Shown piece by piece: positions 11,262-21,569 of a stretch of DNA of 64,000 bases (position 1 is the stretch's first letter; every line of letters begins with the position of its first letter). Source of the stretch: Alphaproteobacteria bacterium. Lineage in GTDB: Bacteria > Pseudomonadota > Alphaproteobacteria > DSM-16000 > Inquilinaceae. Location: NCBI GenBank assembly GCA_028277405.1, contig JANQGH010000022.1, positions 1-64,000 on the forward strand. Reading direction: 5' to 3'. A program made the position numbers and the translations under genes. The notes below the pieces were generated by a model that saw only the letters and a program-made list of their open reading frames with translations, was not told where the DNA came from and did no database searches.

Positions 11262-13184
11262 GTGAATAGTTTTGGCAAGAATCTTGCGCTTTGGGTCATT
11301 ATTGGCCTGCTGCTCGTGGCGCTGTTTAACCTGTTCCAGAACAGCAACAGTTCCGGCAGCGGCTCGTCTATTGCCTATTCCGAATTTCTGGGCGCGATCG
11401 ATGAAGGCCGCGTCGCTGAAGTGACGATCTCCGGCGACGAGATTTCCGGCCGGTATGGCAGCGGCCAGAACTTCACGACCGTGGCGCCGAACGACAGCAG
11501 CCTAATTGGCCGGCTTGAGGCGGCCAACGTGCGCTTCAGCGTTGCGCCGCAGGAACGCAGCAGCATTTTGCAGCAGATCCTGATCAGCTGGTTCCCGATG
11601 CTGTTGCTGATCGGTGTCTGGATCTTCTTCATGCGCCAGATGCAGGGCGGCGGCAGCCGGGCCATGGGCTTCGGCAAGTCTCGCGCGCGCCTGCTGACGG
11701 AACGAACGGGCCGCGTCACCTTCGATGACGTCGCCGGCGTGGATGAGGCCAAGCAGGAACTGGAAGAGGTCGTCGAGTTCCTGAAGGACCCGCAGAAGTT
11801 CCAGCGCCTCGGCGGCAAGATCCCCAAGGGCGTGCTGTTGGTCGGTCCGCCGGGCACGGGTAAGACGCTGATCGCGCGGGCCGTGGCCGGCGAGGCCAAC
11901 GTGCCCTTCTTCACCATCTCCGGTTCCGACTTTGTCGAGATGTTTGTCGGCGTCGGCGCCAGCCGCGTGCGTGACATGTTCGAACAGGGCAAGAAGAACG
12001 CGCCCTGCATCATCTTCATCGACGAGATCGACGCGGTCGGCCGCCATCGCGGCGCCGGCCTCGGCGGCGGCAATGACGAACGCGAGCAGACCCTGAACCA
12101 GTTGTTGGTCGAGATGGACGGCTTTGAGGCCAATGAAGGCGTCATCCTGATCGCCGCGACCAACCGACCGGACGTGCTCGACCCCGCGCTGCTGCGCCCT
12201 GGCCGCTTCGACCGCCAGGTCGTCGTGCCCAACCCGGACATTCTCGGCCGCGAGAAGATCCTGAAGGTGCACATGCGCAAGGTGCCGCTGGCGCCGGACG
12301 TCGACGCCAAGGTGGTGGCGCGCGGCACGCCGGGCTTCTCCGGCGCCGATCTCGCCAATTTGGTGAACGAGGCCGCCTTGCTGGCGGCGCGTGCCGGCAA
12401 GCGCGTCGTCGGTCAGCACGAGTTCGAGATGGCCAAGGACAAGGTCATGATGGGGGCCGAGCGGCGGTCCATGGTCATGACCGAGGACGACAAGCGCCTG
12501 ACCGCCTATCACGAGGCCGGCCACGCCCTGGTCGGGCTCTACATGCCGGCGTCGGACCCGCTGCACAAGGTAACGATCATTCCGCGTGGGCGAGCGCTGG
12601 GCGTGACGGTGCAGTTGCCGGAGCGCGACAAGTTCAACATGGCCAAGATCGAGCTGGAAAGCTGGATGGCCATGGCCTTCGGCGGCCGGATCGCCGAGGA
12701 GCTGATCTTCGGCGAAGAGAATGTCACGACCGGCGCTGCGGGCGACATCCAGATGGCGACCCAGCGGGCGCGTGCCATGGTCACCCAATACGGCATGAGC
12801 GAGAAGCTGGGCCGCGTGCGCTACGACCACAACGAGCAGGAGGTCTTCCTCGGCCATTCGGTGACCCAAAGCCGGAACGTGTCCGAGGCGACCGCCAACG
12901 TCATCGACGAAGAGGTCCGGCGCATCATCGAGGAGGGCGAGCAGAACGCCCGCACGATCCTGACCGAGCATATCGAGGAACTGCACCGCATCGCCCAGGC
13001 GCTGCTGGAATACGAGACCTTGAGCGGCGACGAGGTGCGCGCGGTGATCCGCGGCGAGGACATCGACCGTCCGGAGCCGGACGAGCCCGCCCCGCCGCCA
13101 CCGCCGAAGAAGCCGGGCGCCCGCGCCTCCGTGCCGACCGGCGGCACAAAGAGCGGCTTGGGCCCCGAACCCCAAGGCACCTGA
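11262..13184 (+). CDS. ftsH: ATP-dependent zinc metalloprotease FtsH
   Basis: FtsH is the inner-membrane AAA+ protease that degrades misfolded membrane proteins and regulators such as sigma-32. The 640-residue protein has two membrane segments (about 8-24 and 104-123), Walker A GPPGTGKT (195-202), the second region of homology ([20 protein letters not shown]) and the zinc site HEAGH (417-421). It starts with GTG at 11262 after AAGGG. The C-terminal tail is proline-rich, as usual. rpoH, whose product is a classical FtsH substrate, is also in this window. Confidence 0.97.
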   Translation: MNSFGKNLALWVIIGLLLVALFNLFQNSNSSGSGSSIAYSEFLGAIDEGRVAEVTISGDEISGRYGSGQNFTTVAPNDSSLIGRLEAANVRFSVAPQERSSILQQILISWFPMLLLIGVWIFFMRQMQGGGSRAMGFGKSRARLLTERTGRVTFDDVAGVDEAKQELEEVVEFLKDPQKFQRLGGKIPKGVLLVGPPGTGKTLIARAVAGEANVPFFTISGSDFVEMFVGVGASRVRDMFEQGKKNAPCIIFIDEIDAVGRHRGAGLGGGNDEREQTLNQLLVEMDGFEANEGVILIAATNRPDVLDPALLRPGRFDRQVVVPNPDILGREKILKVHMRKVPLAPDVDAKVVARGTPGFSGADLANLVNEAALLAARAGKRVVGQHEFEMAKDKVMMGAERRSMVMTEDDKRLTAYHEAGHALVGLYMPASDPLHKVTIIPRGRALGVTVQLPERDKFNMAKIELESWMAMAFGGRIAEELIFGEENVTTGAAGDIQMATQRARAMVTQYGMSEKLGRVRYDHNEQEVFLGHSVTQSRNVSEATANVIDEEVRRIIEEGEQNARTILTEHIEELHRIAQALLEYETLSGDEVRAVIRGEDIDRPEPDEPAPPPPPKKPGARASVPTGGTKSGLGPEPQGT

Positions 13185-14071
13185 TGGCCGACGGATCGGC
13201 GGCAAGCGACGTTGAAAGCCCTGGCGCAAGCCGGGGCTTTTCGCCATCGGGGCCTAACACCTGGGCGGGCTTGAGCCTGGACAGGCCGCGCCTCATGGGC
13301 ATCGTGAACGTCACGCCCGACAGTTTCTCCGATGGTGGCCAGTTCGCCGAAACCTCCGCCGCGATTGACCATGGACTGCGGCTCGTCGAAGAGGGGGCCG
13401 ACATCATCGATGTCGGTGGCGAATCGACCCGGCCCGGCGCGGTACCGGTCTCAGTCGCCGAGGAGATCGACCGTACGATCCCGGTTGTCGGCGCGCTTGC
13501 CAAGGCGGGCGCCCGCGTCTCGATCGATACCAGGCACGCCGTGACCATGGCGGCCGCCATCGACGCCGGAGCGACGATCGTCAACGATGTGACGGCGCTG
13601 ACCGGAGACCCTAATAGCACCGCTGTCGTTGCGGGGCGACGTGTGCCGGTCGTCTTGATGCACATGCGGGGCGAGCCGCGCACCATGCAGGCACGGCCGC
13701 ACTACGACGATGCGGTCGCCGACATTCGTGCCTATTTGGCGAAACGCCTGGCGGCCTGTTTGGCGGCTGGCATCGCCGAGGACGCCATCGCCCTGGACCC
13801 GGGTATCGGCTTCGGTAAAACCGTGGCGCATAATCTCGAACTGCTGCGCGGCTTGCCTGCTCTGGCAACGCTGGGCCGGCCGCTTCTGGTCGGCGCCAGC
13901 CGCAAAAGCTTCATCGGCAAACTGAGCACCGACGCGCCCGCGACCGACCGTTTGGGCGGCTCGCTCGCCGCCGCCCTCTTTGCCGCGGCGAACGGCGCCC
14001 GGTTGCTGCGGGTCCACGATGTCGCTGAAACCCGACAGGCGCTCGCGATTTCGCAGGCGCTCGACGCCTGA
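13184..14071 (+). CDS. folP: Dihydropteroate synthase FolP
   Basis: FolP condenses p-aminobenzoate with the pterin pyrophosphate in folate synthesis and is the sulfonamide target. Signatures are MGIVNVTPDSFSDGG, DVGGESTRPGA, RVSIDTRHA and LVGASRKSFIG. The 295-residue reading begins with an ATG overlapping the ftsH stop by one base, but the first 35 residues are low-similarity and include a terminator-like hairpin (13215-13241). The translated protein may therefore begin later, at TTG 13271 or ATG 13295, just before the first conserved motif. Confidence 0.94.
   Translation: MADGSAASDVESPGASRGFSPSGPNTWAGLSLDRPRLMGIVNVTPDSFSDGGQFAETSAAIDHGLRLVEEGADIIDVGGESTRPGAVPVSVAEEIDRTIPVVGALAKAGARVSIDTRHAVTMAAAIDAGATIVNDVTALTGDPNSTAVVAGRRVPVVLMHMRGEPRTMQARPHYDDAVADIRAYLAKRLAACLAAGIAEDAIALDPGIGFGKTVAHNLELLRGLPALATLGRPLLVGASRKSFIGKLSTDAPATDRLGGSLAAALFAAANGARLLRVHDVAETRQALAISQALDA
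13215..13241 (+). terminator. Intrinsic terminator-like hairpin after ftsH
   Basis: AAAGCCC-TGGC pairs with GCCG-GGGCTTT around a GCAA tetraloop (an 11-pair stem with one G-T wobble), ending in TTTT. It lies 31 bases after the ftsH stop and inside the first codons of the annotated folP reading frame. It could terminate most ftsH transcripts and lower folP expression. Confidence 0.6.
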
Positions 14072-14106
14072 TTGTCGCCCCTTTTTCCGGGGAGTAAACT
14101 ATCCTC

Positions 14107-15486
14107 ATGACCAGAAAGCTTTTTGGCACAGACGGGATTCGCGGCACGGCCAATGCCGAACCGATGACGGCGGAAACGGCCTTGAAGGTCGCCTCGGCCG
14201 CCGGCCGCCATTTCCGCAACGGCGATCATCGCCACACGGTGATCATCGGCAAGGACACGCGCCTGTCCGGCTATCTGCTGGAACCGGCGCTGACGGCGGG
14301 TTTCATCTCCATGGGCATGGACGTCGTTCTGGTCGGCCCGATGCCGACCCCGGCGGTGGCCATGCTGACCCGGTCCATGCGCGCCGATCTCGGCGTCATG
14401 ATCTCTGCCTCCCACAACCCCTATCAGGACAACGGCATCAAGCTGTTCGGGCCCGACGGCTACAAGCTGTCGGACGAGGTCGAGGCCGCGATCGAACGGC
14501 GCATGGCACAGCCCACGGCGGACGATCTGGCCGCGCCGGCGGCCCTGGGCCGCGCCCGGCGCCTGGATGACGCGCAAGGCCGCTATATCGAATTCGTCAA
14601 GTCCAGCTTTCCGAGGGGGCTGCGCCTCGACGGCTTGAAGATCGTCGTCGACTGCGCGAATGGTGCCGCCTATCGCGTCGCCCCGCAGATCTTGTGGGAG
14701 CTTGGGGCCGAGGTGATCAAGATCGGCGTCGATCCCGACGGTCTGAACATCAATCGCGGTTGCGGCGCCACCGATACCTCGGCGATGCGCGAGGCGGTCG
14801 TCGTGCACAACGCCGATTTGGGCATTGCGCTGGACGGCGACGCCGACCGGCTGATCATGGCCGACGAACATGGCCGGCAGATCGACGGCGACCAGTTGAT
14901 GGGCGTGATCGCCGAAAGCTGGGCCGCCAGTGGCCGCCTAAACGGGGGCGGCATCGTCGCGACCGTCATGTCCAACCTCGGCTTGGAACGCCACCTGGAC
15001 CGCTTGGGCCTGTCCTTGGCCCGCACGGCCGTTGGCGACCGCTATGTGGTCGAGCATATGCGCGGCAATGGTTTCAATCTTGGCGGCGAACAGTCCGGCC
15101 ACATCGTCCTGTCGGACTATGCCACCACGGGCGACGGCACGGCCGCAGCCCTTCAGGTGCTCGCCGTCATTCAGCAGCGTGGCGGCCCGGCCAGCGAGAT
15201 CTGCCGCGCCTTCACGCCTGTGCCCCAGATTCTGCGCAATGTGCGCTATTCGGTGACAGGTGGGTCAAACCCGTTGGAGGTCGACAGCGTCAAGCTGGCG
15301 ATCGGCGAGGCGGAACGCCGGCTGAGCCAAACCGGCCGGCTGGTGATCCGCAAGTCCGGGACCGAACCGTTGATCCGGGTCATGGCCGAGGGCGACGACG
15401 AGGCGCTGGTCGCTTCGGTGGTCGATGCCGTCTGCGACAAGGTCGCAGCCGTCGAGCAAGAGGTGGCGCACGCCGCCGGTCCCTGA
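14107..15486 (+). CDS. glmM: Phosphoglucosamine mutase GlmM
   Basis: GlmM converts glucosamine-6-phosphate to glucosamine-1-phosphate on the way to UDP-GlcNAc for peptidoglycan and lipopolysaccharide. The 459-residue length fits. The phosphoserine loop is ISASHNP with Ser102; the metal loop is [11 protein letters not shown], the sugar loop GGEQSGHIV and the phosphate loop [12 protein letters not shown]. folP-glmM adjacency downstream of ftsH is a widespread bacterial order. Confidence 0.97.
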   Translation: MTRKLFGTDGIRGTANAEPMTAETALKVASAAGRHFRNGDHRHTVIIGKDTRLSGYLLEPALTAGFISMGMDVVLVGPMPTPAVAMLTRSMRADLGVMISASHNPYQDNGIKLFGPDGYKLSDEVEAAIERRMAQPTADDLAAPAALGRARRLDDAQGRYIEFVKSSFPRGLRLDGLKIVVDCANGAAYRVAPQILWELGAEVIKIGVDPDGLNINRGCGATDTSAMREAVVVHNADLGIALDGDADRLIMADEHGRQIDGDQLMGVIAESWAASGRLNGGGIVATVMSNLGLERHLDRLGLSLARTAVGDRYVVEHMRGNGFNLGGEQSGHIVLSDYATTGDGTAAALQVLAVIQQRGGPASEICRAFTPVPQILRNVRYSVTGGSNPLEVDSVKLAIGEAERRLSQTGRLVIRKSGTEPLIRVMAEGDDEALVASVVDAVCDKVAAVEQEVAHAAGP

Positions 15487-15553
15487 CCGCACCCATTGTC
15501 TGCCAACAATGGCCCGCTTGACCCGGGAGGCATTCGAGGGTTAGTCCATTTTC

Positions 15554-16348
15554 ATGGACATTCCGTTCTTCCAGGTCGATGCGTTTGCCGATGCCGTGTT
15601 CAAGGGCAACCCGGCGGGTGTCTGCATTCTCGAAAGCTGGCTGGACGATTCGGTGCTGCAGTCCATCGCGGCGGAAAACAACCTGTCGGAAACCGCGTTC
15701 CTGGTCCCGGAAGGCACCGGCTACCGCCTGCGCTGGTTCACGCCGACCACGGAGGTGCCGCTTTGCGGCCACGCCACTCTGGCCAGTGCCTATGTCGTGT
15801 TCGAGCATTTTCGGCCGGAGGCGGAGCGTGTGCGCTTCGACACCCGCCGGTCCGGTCTCTTGACGATCACACGCGGTGTCGAGGGGCTGACGATGGACCT
15901 GCCGGCCCACACCATGACCACCCAGCCGAAGATCGACGGGTTGGAAGAGGCGCTGGGCGCCCCGTTCGGTGCCTTGAATGCGGTCAGCGACGGCATGGTT
16001 TTGGTGCCGCTTGCAAACGCTGCCGCCGTTCGTGATTTGAAGCCGGACATCGCGCGTCTGAAGGCCTTCGACAAGCACGCCTTCATCGTGACGGCGGCCG
16101 GTGACGGCATGGGTGTGGACTTCGTGTCCCGCGTCTTTGCGCCGTCGGTTGGGATCGCCGAGGATCCGGTGACCGGCGCCGCCCATTGCGCCCTGACACC
16201 GTACTGGGTGGCGCGGCTCGGCCGCACGAACCTGTCGGCGTGGCAGATGTCCGCGCGCGGCGGCCGGCTGGGCTGCCGCCTGGGCGACGATCGGGTCTAT
16301 CTCACCGGCCAGGTGATCCCTTATCTCAGCGGCACGATCCACATTTGA
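15554..16348 (+). CDS. PhzF-family isomerase/epimerase-like protein
   Basis: A 264-residue member of the PhzF family (diaminopimelate-epimerase-like fold). Motifs include KGNPAGVCILE, the catalytic-glutamate region AENNLSETAFL, PLCGHATLASAYVVFEH and the second-domain EDPVTGAAHCALTPYW. Most chromosomal family members have no known substrate; there is no phenazine gene cluster here, so phenazine synthesis is not implied. It stands with two other small enzymes between glmM and serC, and the next start follows eight bases after its stop. Confidence 0.88.
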   Translation: MDIPFFQVDAFADAVFKGNPAGVCILESWLDDSVLQSIAAENNLSETAFLVPEGTGYRLRWFTPTTEVPLCGHATLASAYVVFEHFRPEAERVRFDTRRSGLLTITRGVEGLTMDLPAHTMTTQPKIDGLEEALGAPFGALNAVSDGMVLVPLANAAAVRDLKPDIARLKAFDKHAFIVTAAGDGMGVDFVSRVFAPSVGIAEDPVTGAAHCALTPYWVARLGRTNLSAWQMSARGGRLGCRLGDDRVYLTGQVIPYLSGTIHI

Positions 16349-16355
16349 GCCGGCG

Positions 16356-16844
16356 ATGGCCGTGCCAGCGCCCGACCTCACCATCGCGCCGGCAGCGTCC
16401 GACCGTGACTGGTTGGATGTTGCCAAGCTGTTTCGCGCCTATGCAGACAGCCTCGACTTCTCTTTGGAATTCCAATGCTTTGGCCAGGAAGTCGAAGGTC
16501 TGCCGGGCGACTATGGTGCCCCGAACGGGGCTGCCTTCCTCGCGGTTCAGAACCTCCGCACCATCGGCGTCGTCGCGGTGCGGCCGCTTGAGCCGAAGAT
16601 CTGCGAGTTGAAGCGCCTCTACGTCACGCCGGAGGGGCGCGGGCAAGGGCTGGGCCGGGACCTGAGTCGTCGGGCTATCGACTGGGCAAAGGCGGCCGGC
16701 TACGATGCCATGCGGCTGGACACCCATGACAGCATGGCGGCCGCCATTGCCCTTTATCGCGATCTCGGCTTCGTGCCGATCCCGGCCTACAACGACCATC
16801 GGCTGGACGGGATGCACTATTTCGAATGCAGTCTGGCGCGCTGA
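16356..16844 (+). CDS. GNAT-family N-acetyltransferase
   Basis: A 162-residue acetyl-CoA-dependent acetyltransferase of the GNAT superfamily. The acetyl-CoA pyrophosphate loop is visible as VTPEGRGQGLGRDLSRRAI, preceded by the motif-D strand (IGVVAVRPLEPKICELKRLY) and followed by DTHDSMAAAIALYRDLGF. The substrate cannot be predicted. It is probably co-transcribed with the PhzF-like gene eight bases upstream. Confidence 0.88.
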   Translation: MAVPAPDLTIAPAASDRDWLDVAKLFRAYADSLDFSLEFQCFGQEVEGLPGDYGAPNGAAFLAVQNLRTIGVVAVRPLEPKICELKRLYVTPEGRGQGLGRDLSRRAIDWAKAAGYDAMRLDTHDSMAAAIALYRDLGFVPIPAYNDHRLDGMHYFECSLAR

Positions 16845-16858
16845 GTACCGGCACGACG

Positions 16859-17317
16859 ATGGCGCAGGGCCTCTATTTCGAAGACTTCTCGGTCGGTCAG
16901 CAATTCTCGACGCCGGGCAAGACCATCACCGAGGGCGAAATCATCCAGTTCGCCATGACCTACGACCCTCAGCCCTTTCATATCGACCGCGAGGCTGCCC
17001 GCGACGGCGCTTTCGGCGGCCTGATCGCGTCCGGCTTTCAGACCTTCGCGACAGCCTTCCGGCTGTTCCACATGGCTGGTGTGATCGGCGACGCCTCCCT
17101 CGGCAGCCCGGGCTGTGACGAATTGCGCTGGCATTCGCCCGTGCGCCCGGACGACACGCTGACGGTCACGGCAGAGGTCGAGGAGGTGCGGGCGTCCCGA
17201 TCGAAACCGGATCGCGGCCTGGTCAAGATCCGCCACAGGATGCATGATCAGCATGGCCGGCTGGTGCTGTCCTATCTGGGCATTCACATCATCGCCTGCC
17301 GGGCCATTCCGGCCTAG
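16859..17317 (+). CDS. MaoC-type dehydratase
   Basis: A 152-residue single hot-dog-domain protein of the MaoC (R-specific enoyl hydratase-like) family. The hydratase motif is [20 protein letters not shown], with the Asp and His expected for hydration chemistry, followed by [18 protein letters not shown] 16859 gives a normal amino terminus ([16 protein letters not shown]) and is preferred to an upstream in-frame start at 16826 that lies in the end of the acetyltransferase gene. Substrate is likely an acyl-CoA, unknown which. Confidence 0.87.
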   Translation: MAQGLYFEDFSVGQQFSTPGKTITEGEIIQFAMTYDPQPFHIDREAARDGAFGGLIASGFQTFATAFRLFHMAGVIGDASLGSPGCDELRWHSPVRPDDTLTVTAEVEEVRASRSKPDRGLVKIRHRMHDQHGRLVLSYLGIHIIACRAIPA

Positions 17318-17419
17318 AGGTCGGCTCCGACAACAGCGTGCCCTGCGCTATACCCATGCGCGCCTTGCGCCAGACGCATGGGGCGGTCGCGATTGCCTCG
17401 TTGACCTGCGGCCGTCGGC

Positions 17420-17484
17420 GACTATTCTCCGCCGCGGGCCACACCCCCCCAACGGGGTGCAACTATTCTGGAAGGAATAGTCAC
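17420..17484 (+). promoter_or_regulatory. serC leader with two competing pairings over the ribosome site
   Basis: GAATAGTC (17475-17482), which follows the ribosome site, can pair with GACTATTC at 17420-17427 (8 of 8) or with ACTATTC at 17462-17468 (7 of 7). The local hairpin presents GGAAGG (17470-17475) in its loop and upper stem. The distal pairing encloses a CACCCC/GGGGTG hairpin (17442-17447 with 17454-17459). Position and translation-start contact agree with the published alphaproteobacterial 'serC' RNA motif; that match is from memory and untested. Confidence 0.6.
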
Positions 17485-18678
17485 ATGACGACCTCCGTCC
17501 CCGCGACGCCGGCCGAACAGCCGGACGTGCGCCCCAACAATCCGCATTTCTCATCCGGACCCTGCGCCAAACGACCTGGCTGGTCACTTGACGCCTTGCG
17601 CGACGGTGCCTTCGGGCGATCCCATCGTGCCAAGGGCGCGAAGGCCAAACTCGCCGAGATCATCGAGCGCTCCAGATCCGTGCTTGGCATTCCCGACGAC
17701 TACCGCCTTGGCATCGTGCCAGGGTCCGACACCGGCGCGTTCGAGATGGCGCTGTGGTCGATGCTTGGCGCACGCGGCGTCGACGCGTTGGCTTGGGAGA
17801 GCTTCGGCGCCGGCTGGGTGACCGACATCGTCAAGCAGCTGAAGCCGGACGACTCAAGGGTCCTGGAAGCACCCTATGGGCGCTTGCCGGACCTCGCGGC
17901 CGTAGACGCCGACCGCGACGCGGTCTTCACCTGGAACGGCACGACCTCCGGCGTGCGCGTGCCCGACGGGAACTGGATCGCGGACGATCGCGCCGGCCTG
18001 ACCTTTTGCGACGCGACCTCGGCCGTCTTCGCCATGGATCTGCCGTGGCGGAAACTCGACGTGGTGACCTGGTCCTGGCAGAAGGTGCTGGGCGGCGAGG
18101 GCGGCCACGGCATGCTGGCCTTGAGCCCGCGCGCCGTCGAGAGGCTGGAGACCTACAGCCCCGACCGCCCGCTGCCGAAAGTGTTCCGCCTGACCAAGGG
18201 CGGCAAGCTGATCGAAGGCATCTTCAAGGGCGAGACCATCAACACGCCGTCCATGCTGGCGGCGGAGGATGCGCTGGATGGGCTCTGGTGGGCGGAGGCG
18301 ATCGGTGGCCTGCCGGCGCTGACGGCCAGATCGCAGGCCAATCTCGATGCCATCGCACTTTGGGCCGAACAGCGGCCCTGGATCGACTTTCTGGCCGAGG
18401 ACCCGGCGCACCGGTCGCCGACCTCCATCTGCCTCAAGATCGTCGATCCGTGGTTCGCCGCGCTAGACCCTGAGGTGCAGGCCGCCGTGCCAAAACGCAT
18501 CGCCGCGCTGCTTGAGGCCGAGGGCGTGGCCTTCGACATCAACGGCTATCGCGATGCACCGCCCGGCCTCAGGATCTGGGGCGGCGGTACGGTGGAGACC
18601 GCCGACATCGAGGCGCTGCTGCCTTGGCTCGACTGGGCGTTCTCCAACGTCCGGCTCGACCAGGCGGAAGCCGCCTAG
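17485..18678 (+). CDS. serC: Phosphoserine aminotransferase SerC
   Basis: SerC transaminates 3-phosphohydroxypyruvate to phosphoserine using pyridoxal phosphate. The 397-residue protein shows [16 protein letters not shown] near the start, the phosphate-binding [14 protein letters not shown], and the cofactor lysine in [14 protein letters not shown] (Lys200). It belongs to the alphaproteobacterial/archaeal-like SerC branch. ATG 17485 is chosen because GGAAGG stands nine bases upstream inside the leader structure; the frame is open further upstream but that sequence is not protein-like. serA follows 73 bases downstream, forming the usual serine operon. Confidence 0.95.
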   Translation: MTTSVPATPAEQPDVRPNNPHFSSGPCAKRPGWSLDALRDGAFGRSHRAKGAKAKLAEIIERSRSVLGIPDDYRLGIVPGSDTGAFEMALWSMLGARGVDALAWESFGAGWVTDIVKQLKPDDSRVLEAPYGRLPDLAAVDADRDAVFTWNGTTSGVRVPDGNWIADDRAGLTFCDATSAVFAMDLPWRKLDVVTWSWQKVLGGEGGHGMLALSPRAVERLETYSPDRPLPKVFRLTKGGKLIEGIFKGETINTPSMLAAEDALDGLWWAEAIGGLPALTARSQANLDAIALWAEQRPWIDFLAEDPAHRSPTSICLKIVDPWFAALDPEVQAAVPKRIAALLEAEGVAFDINGYRDAPPGLRIWGGGTVETADIEALLPWLDWAFSNVRLDQAEAA

Positions 18679-18751
18679 ACCTGCCAGCCGACCGATATCC
18701 GACCAGCCAGCCAAGTGCCGCCGGCCCATTCTTCTTTCAGGAACATCCCCC

Positions 18752-20332
18752 ATGCCCAAGGTTCTGATTTCCGACAAGCTCAGCCCCGCCGCCGTTGCGA
18801 TCTTCAACCAGCGCGGCATCGAAACCGACGTGAACACCGGTCTTTCTCAGGACGAACTGATCGACGTGATCGGGTCCTATGACGGCCTGGCGATCCGGTC
18901 CGGCACGAAGGTGACAAAGCCGGTGCTGGAGGCCGCCAACGGCTTGAAGGTGGTCGGGCGCGCCGGCATCGGCGTCGACAATGTCGACATACCGGCGGCC
19001 ACGGCCAAAGGCGTCGTCGTCATGAACACGCCCTTCGGCAATTCCATCACCACCGCCGAGCACGCAATTGCCATGATCTTCGCCCTGGCACGGCAGATCC
19101 CTCAGGCTGATCGGTCGACCCATGACGGCAAATGGGAAAAGTCCCGCTTCATGGGGGCGGAGCTCACGGGCAAGACGCTGGGCATCATCGGCGCCGGCAA
19201 TATCGGCAGCATCGTCGCCGATCGAGCGCTCGGTCTGCGCATGCGGGTGATCGCCTACGACCCGTTTCTGTCGGAGGAAAGGGCCATCGATCTGGGGGTC
19301 GAAAAGGTCGATTTGGACGCCCTGTTCCAACGCGCCGACATCATCACCCTGCACACGCCCTTGACGGACCAAACCCGCGACATCATCAACGCCCGCGCCT
19401 TCGCCCAGATGAAGGACGGCGTGCGTATCGTCAATTGCGCGCGCGGCGGGTTGGTCGACGAGACTGCGCTGAAGGCGGCCCTTGAATCCGGCAAGGTGGC
19501 CAGTGCGGCGCTCGACGTCTTTGTCCAGGAACCGGCGCGCGACAATCCGCTGTTCGGCATGCCGAATGTCATTTGCACGCCCCATCTCGGCGCCTCGACG
19601 ACGGAGGCGCAGGAAAACGTCGCCCTGCAGGTCGCCCAGCAGATGTCCGACTATCTGCTGACCGGCGCCGTGACCAACGCGCTGAACATGCCGTCGATCA
19701 GCGCGGAGGACGCGCCGCGCCTCGGCCCCTACCTGAAACTCGCCGAACAGTTGGGCAGTTTCGCGGGCCAGATCACCGAATCGGGCATCAAGGAGGTCGA
19801 GGTCGAGTTCGAGGGCGAGATCGCCGCGTTGAACACGCAGCCGATCACGTCGACGGTCCTGACCGGCTTGCTGCGGCCGTTCATCGACACGGTCAACCAA
19901 GTCTCCGCGCCCGTGATCGCGCGCGAGCGGGACATCGTCTTGCGCGAAACCAAGACCGAAACCGCGACCGACTACGCCACGCTGATCCGCCTGACGGTAA
20001 CGACCGATCGCCGAACACGGTCGATCGCCGGCTCGCTCTTCGGCGGCAGCAAGCCACGCATCGTGGCGGTGGAGGAGATACCGCTGGAGGCGGAGTTGAG
20101 CCCCAACATGCTGTTCATGCGCAACGACGACAAGCCGGGCCTGATCGGCCGGTTGGGCACGACCTTGGGCGATGCCGGCATCAACATCGCCAATTTCCAT
20201 CTCGGACGGCACGAGGAAAACGGCGGCGATGCGATCGCGCTCTTGTCGGTCGACCAACCGGTGGAGGACGCATTGATCGATACGGTCTGCAGCTTTCCCG
20301 GCGTTCAGCGGGTCAAGGCCCTACGGTTTTGA
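18752..20332 (+). CDS. serA: D-3-phosphoglycerate dehydrogenase SerA
   Basis: SerA makes 3-phosphohydroxypyruvate, the first step of serine synthesis. The 526-residue length is that of the long type with an extra intervening domain. The NAD loop is [17 protein letters not shown], the catalytic regions are [10 protein letters not shown] and [13 protein letters not shown], and the protein ends with an ACT domain ([19 protein letters not shown]) that usually senses serine. ATG 18752 gives the standard [11 protein letters not shown] start; the frame upstream lies inside serC. Confidence 0.97.
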   Translation: MPKVLISDKLSPAAVAIFNQRGIETDVNTGLSQDELIDVIGSYDGLAIRSGTKVTKPVLEAANGLKVVGRAGIGVDNVDIPAATAKGVVVMNTPFGNSITTAEHAIAMIFALARQIPQADRSTHDGKWEKSRFMGAELTGKTLGIIGAGNIGSIVADRALGLRMRVIAYDPFLSEERAIDLGVEKVDLDALFQRADIITLHTPLTDQTRDIINARAFAQMKDGVRIVNCARGGLVDETALKAALESGKVASAALDVFVQEPARDNPLFGMPNVICTPHLGASTTEAQENVALQVAQQMSDYLLTGAVTNALNMPSISAEDAPRLGPYLKLAEQLGSFAGQITESGIKEVEVEFEGEIAALNTQPITSTVLTGLLRPFIDTVNQVSAPVIARERDIVLRETKTETATDYATLIRLTVTTDRRTRSIAGSLFGGSKPRIVAVEEIPLEAELSPNMLFMRNDDKPGLIGRLGTTLGDAGINIANFHLGRHEENGGDAIALLSVDQPVEDALIDTVCSFPGVQRVKALRF

Positions 20333-20405
20333 CACGCCGGTGGACAAACCTCGTGACGGCATGTCGGTTGCGTGCCCCCGTGACGCCCTCTAGCGTTTGG
20401 CCGAC

Positions 20406-21569
20406 ATGAGCCGGACCGACCCTGCCGACGCCCTGCTGCCTGCGGGCCTCTATGATCTGCTGCCCCCGGAGGCGGCCCATGAGGCCGCCATGATCGAGCG
20501 GCTGATGGGGATCCTGGCCGCCGACGGCTACCGGCGGGTAAAGCCGCCGCTCTTGGAGTTCGAGGATTCCCTGCTGGCCGGTGCCGGCAGCGGCCTCGCG
20601 ACCGAGACCTTCCGCCTGATGGACCCGGTCAGCCAGCGCATGATGGGGCTGCGGGCCGACATGACGGTGCAGGTCGCGCGCATCGCCCGTTCCAGGCTTG
20701 GGCGTGCGCCCCGTCCGCTGCGGCTCAGCTACGCCGGCCAGGTGCTGCGGGTCAAAGGGACCCAACTGCGCACCGAACGCCAGTTTCCCCAGGTGGGGGC
20801 GGAACTGATCGGCGCCGACGCGGCGACGGCCGATGCCGAGATTGTCGGCCTGGCGGCCCGTGCCCTGACGTCGATTGGCGTCGGCCGGTTGTCGATCGAC
20901 CTGACGATCGCGGCGCTGGTGCCCGACCTGTTGACGGCCTTGCAAGTCGAAGCCGACGAAGCGATCGCGTTGCGGTCCGCGCTCGACCGCAAGGACGCGG
21001 CTCGGCTGGCGGAGATCGACGGCGCCGCCGCGCCCATTCTGCTGACACTGTTGCGCGCGGCGGGGCCGGCGGATCAAGCCCTGGCCGCGATCGAAGCCAT
21101 CGAACTGCCGGACACGGCTGCGGCTCTGCGCGACCGCTTAAGGCAGGTGGTCGATCTGTTGCGCCGGGACCTGCCGGACCTGGCCCTGACGATCGACTGG
21201 GTCGAGCATCGCGGCTTTGAATACCATACAGGCGTCGGCTTCACCGCTTTTGCGCGCGGCATTCGCGGAGAGCTGGGCGGCGGCGGCCGCTATCTCGCCG
21301 ATCGCGAACCGGCGACCGGCTTCACGCTCTATCTCGACAGCGTCCTGCGCGCGGTGCCCGCTCCCGCCCCGGAGCCCCTCGTCTATGTCGCCCTGGCGGA
21401 TCGCGGCGCAGCGCCGGGGCTGCGCGCGGATGGCTGGGCGGCCATCGTGGGGTTGACGGAGGCGGCGGACGGCGCCGCTGAGGCAAAGCGCCTCGGCTGT
21501 TCGCACATTTGGCGCGACGGGGTCGTCGAGCCGCTTACCAAGGGTCAGGAAGAGGCAACCAAGCCATGA
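20406..21569 (+). CDS. hisZ: ATP phosphoribosyltransferase regulatory subunit HisZ
   Basis: HisZ is a catalytically inactive histidyl-tRNA-synthetase paralogue that activates short-form HisG, the first enzyme of histidine synthesis. The 387-residue protein has [20 protein letters not shown] at the start, the motif-2-like [13 protein letters not shown] and the HisS-like [17 protein letters not shown] 20406 is favoured over a TTG three codons earlier. It overlaps purA by four bases (ATGA). No hisG is in the window. Confidence 0.93.
   Translation: MSRTDPADALLPAGLYDLLPPEAAHEAAMIERLMGILAADGYRRVKPPLLEFEDSLLAGAGSGLATETFRLMDPVSQRMMGLRADMTVQVARIARSRLGRAPRPLRLSYAGQVLRVKGTQLRTERQFPQVGAELIGADAATADAEIVGLAARALTSIGVGRLSIDLTIAALVPDLLTALQVEADEAIALRSALDRKDAARLAEIDGAAAPILLTLLRAAGPADQALAAIEAIELPDTAAALRDRLRQVVDLLRRDLPDLALTIDWVEHRGFEYHTGVGFTAFARGIRGELGGGGRYLADREPATGFTLYLDSVLRAVPAPAPEPLVYVALADRGAAPGLRADGWAAIVGLTEAADGAAEAKRLGCSHIWRDGVVEPLTKGQEEATKP

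Noticed and set aside
15554-16348. Phenazine biosynthesis protein
   Set aside because: PhzF-family similarity is real, but no other phenazine genes are nearby and most family members outside phenazine clusters have unrelated or unknown roles.
18737-20257. Long minus-strand open frame opposite serA
   Set aside because: High GC third positions of serA remove stops on the opposite strand. The translation has no known motif and no ribosome site.
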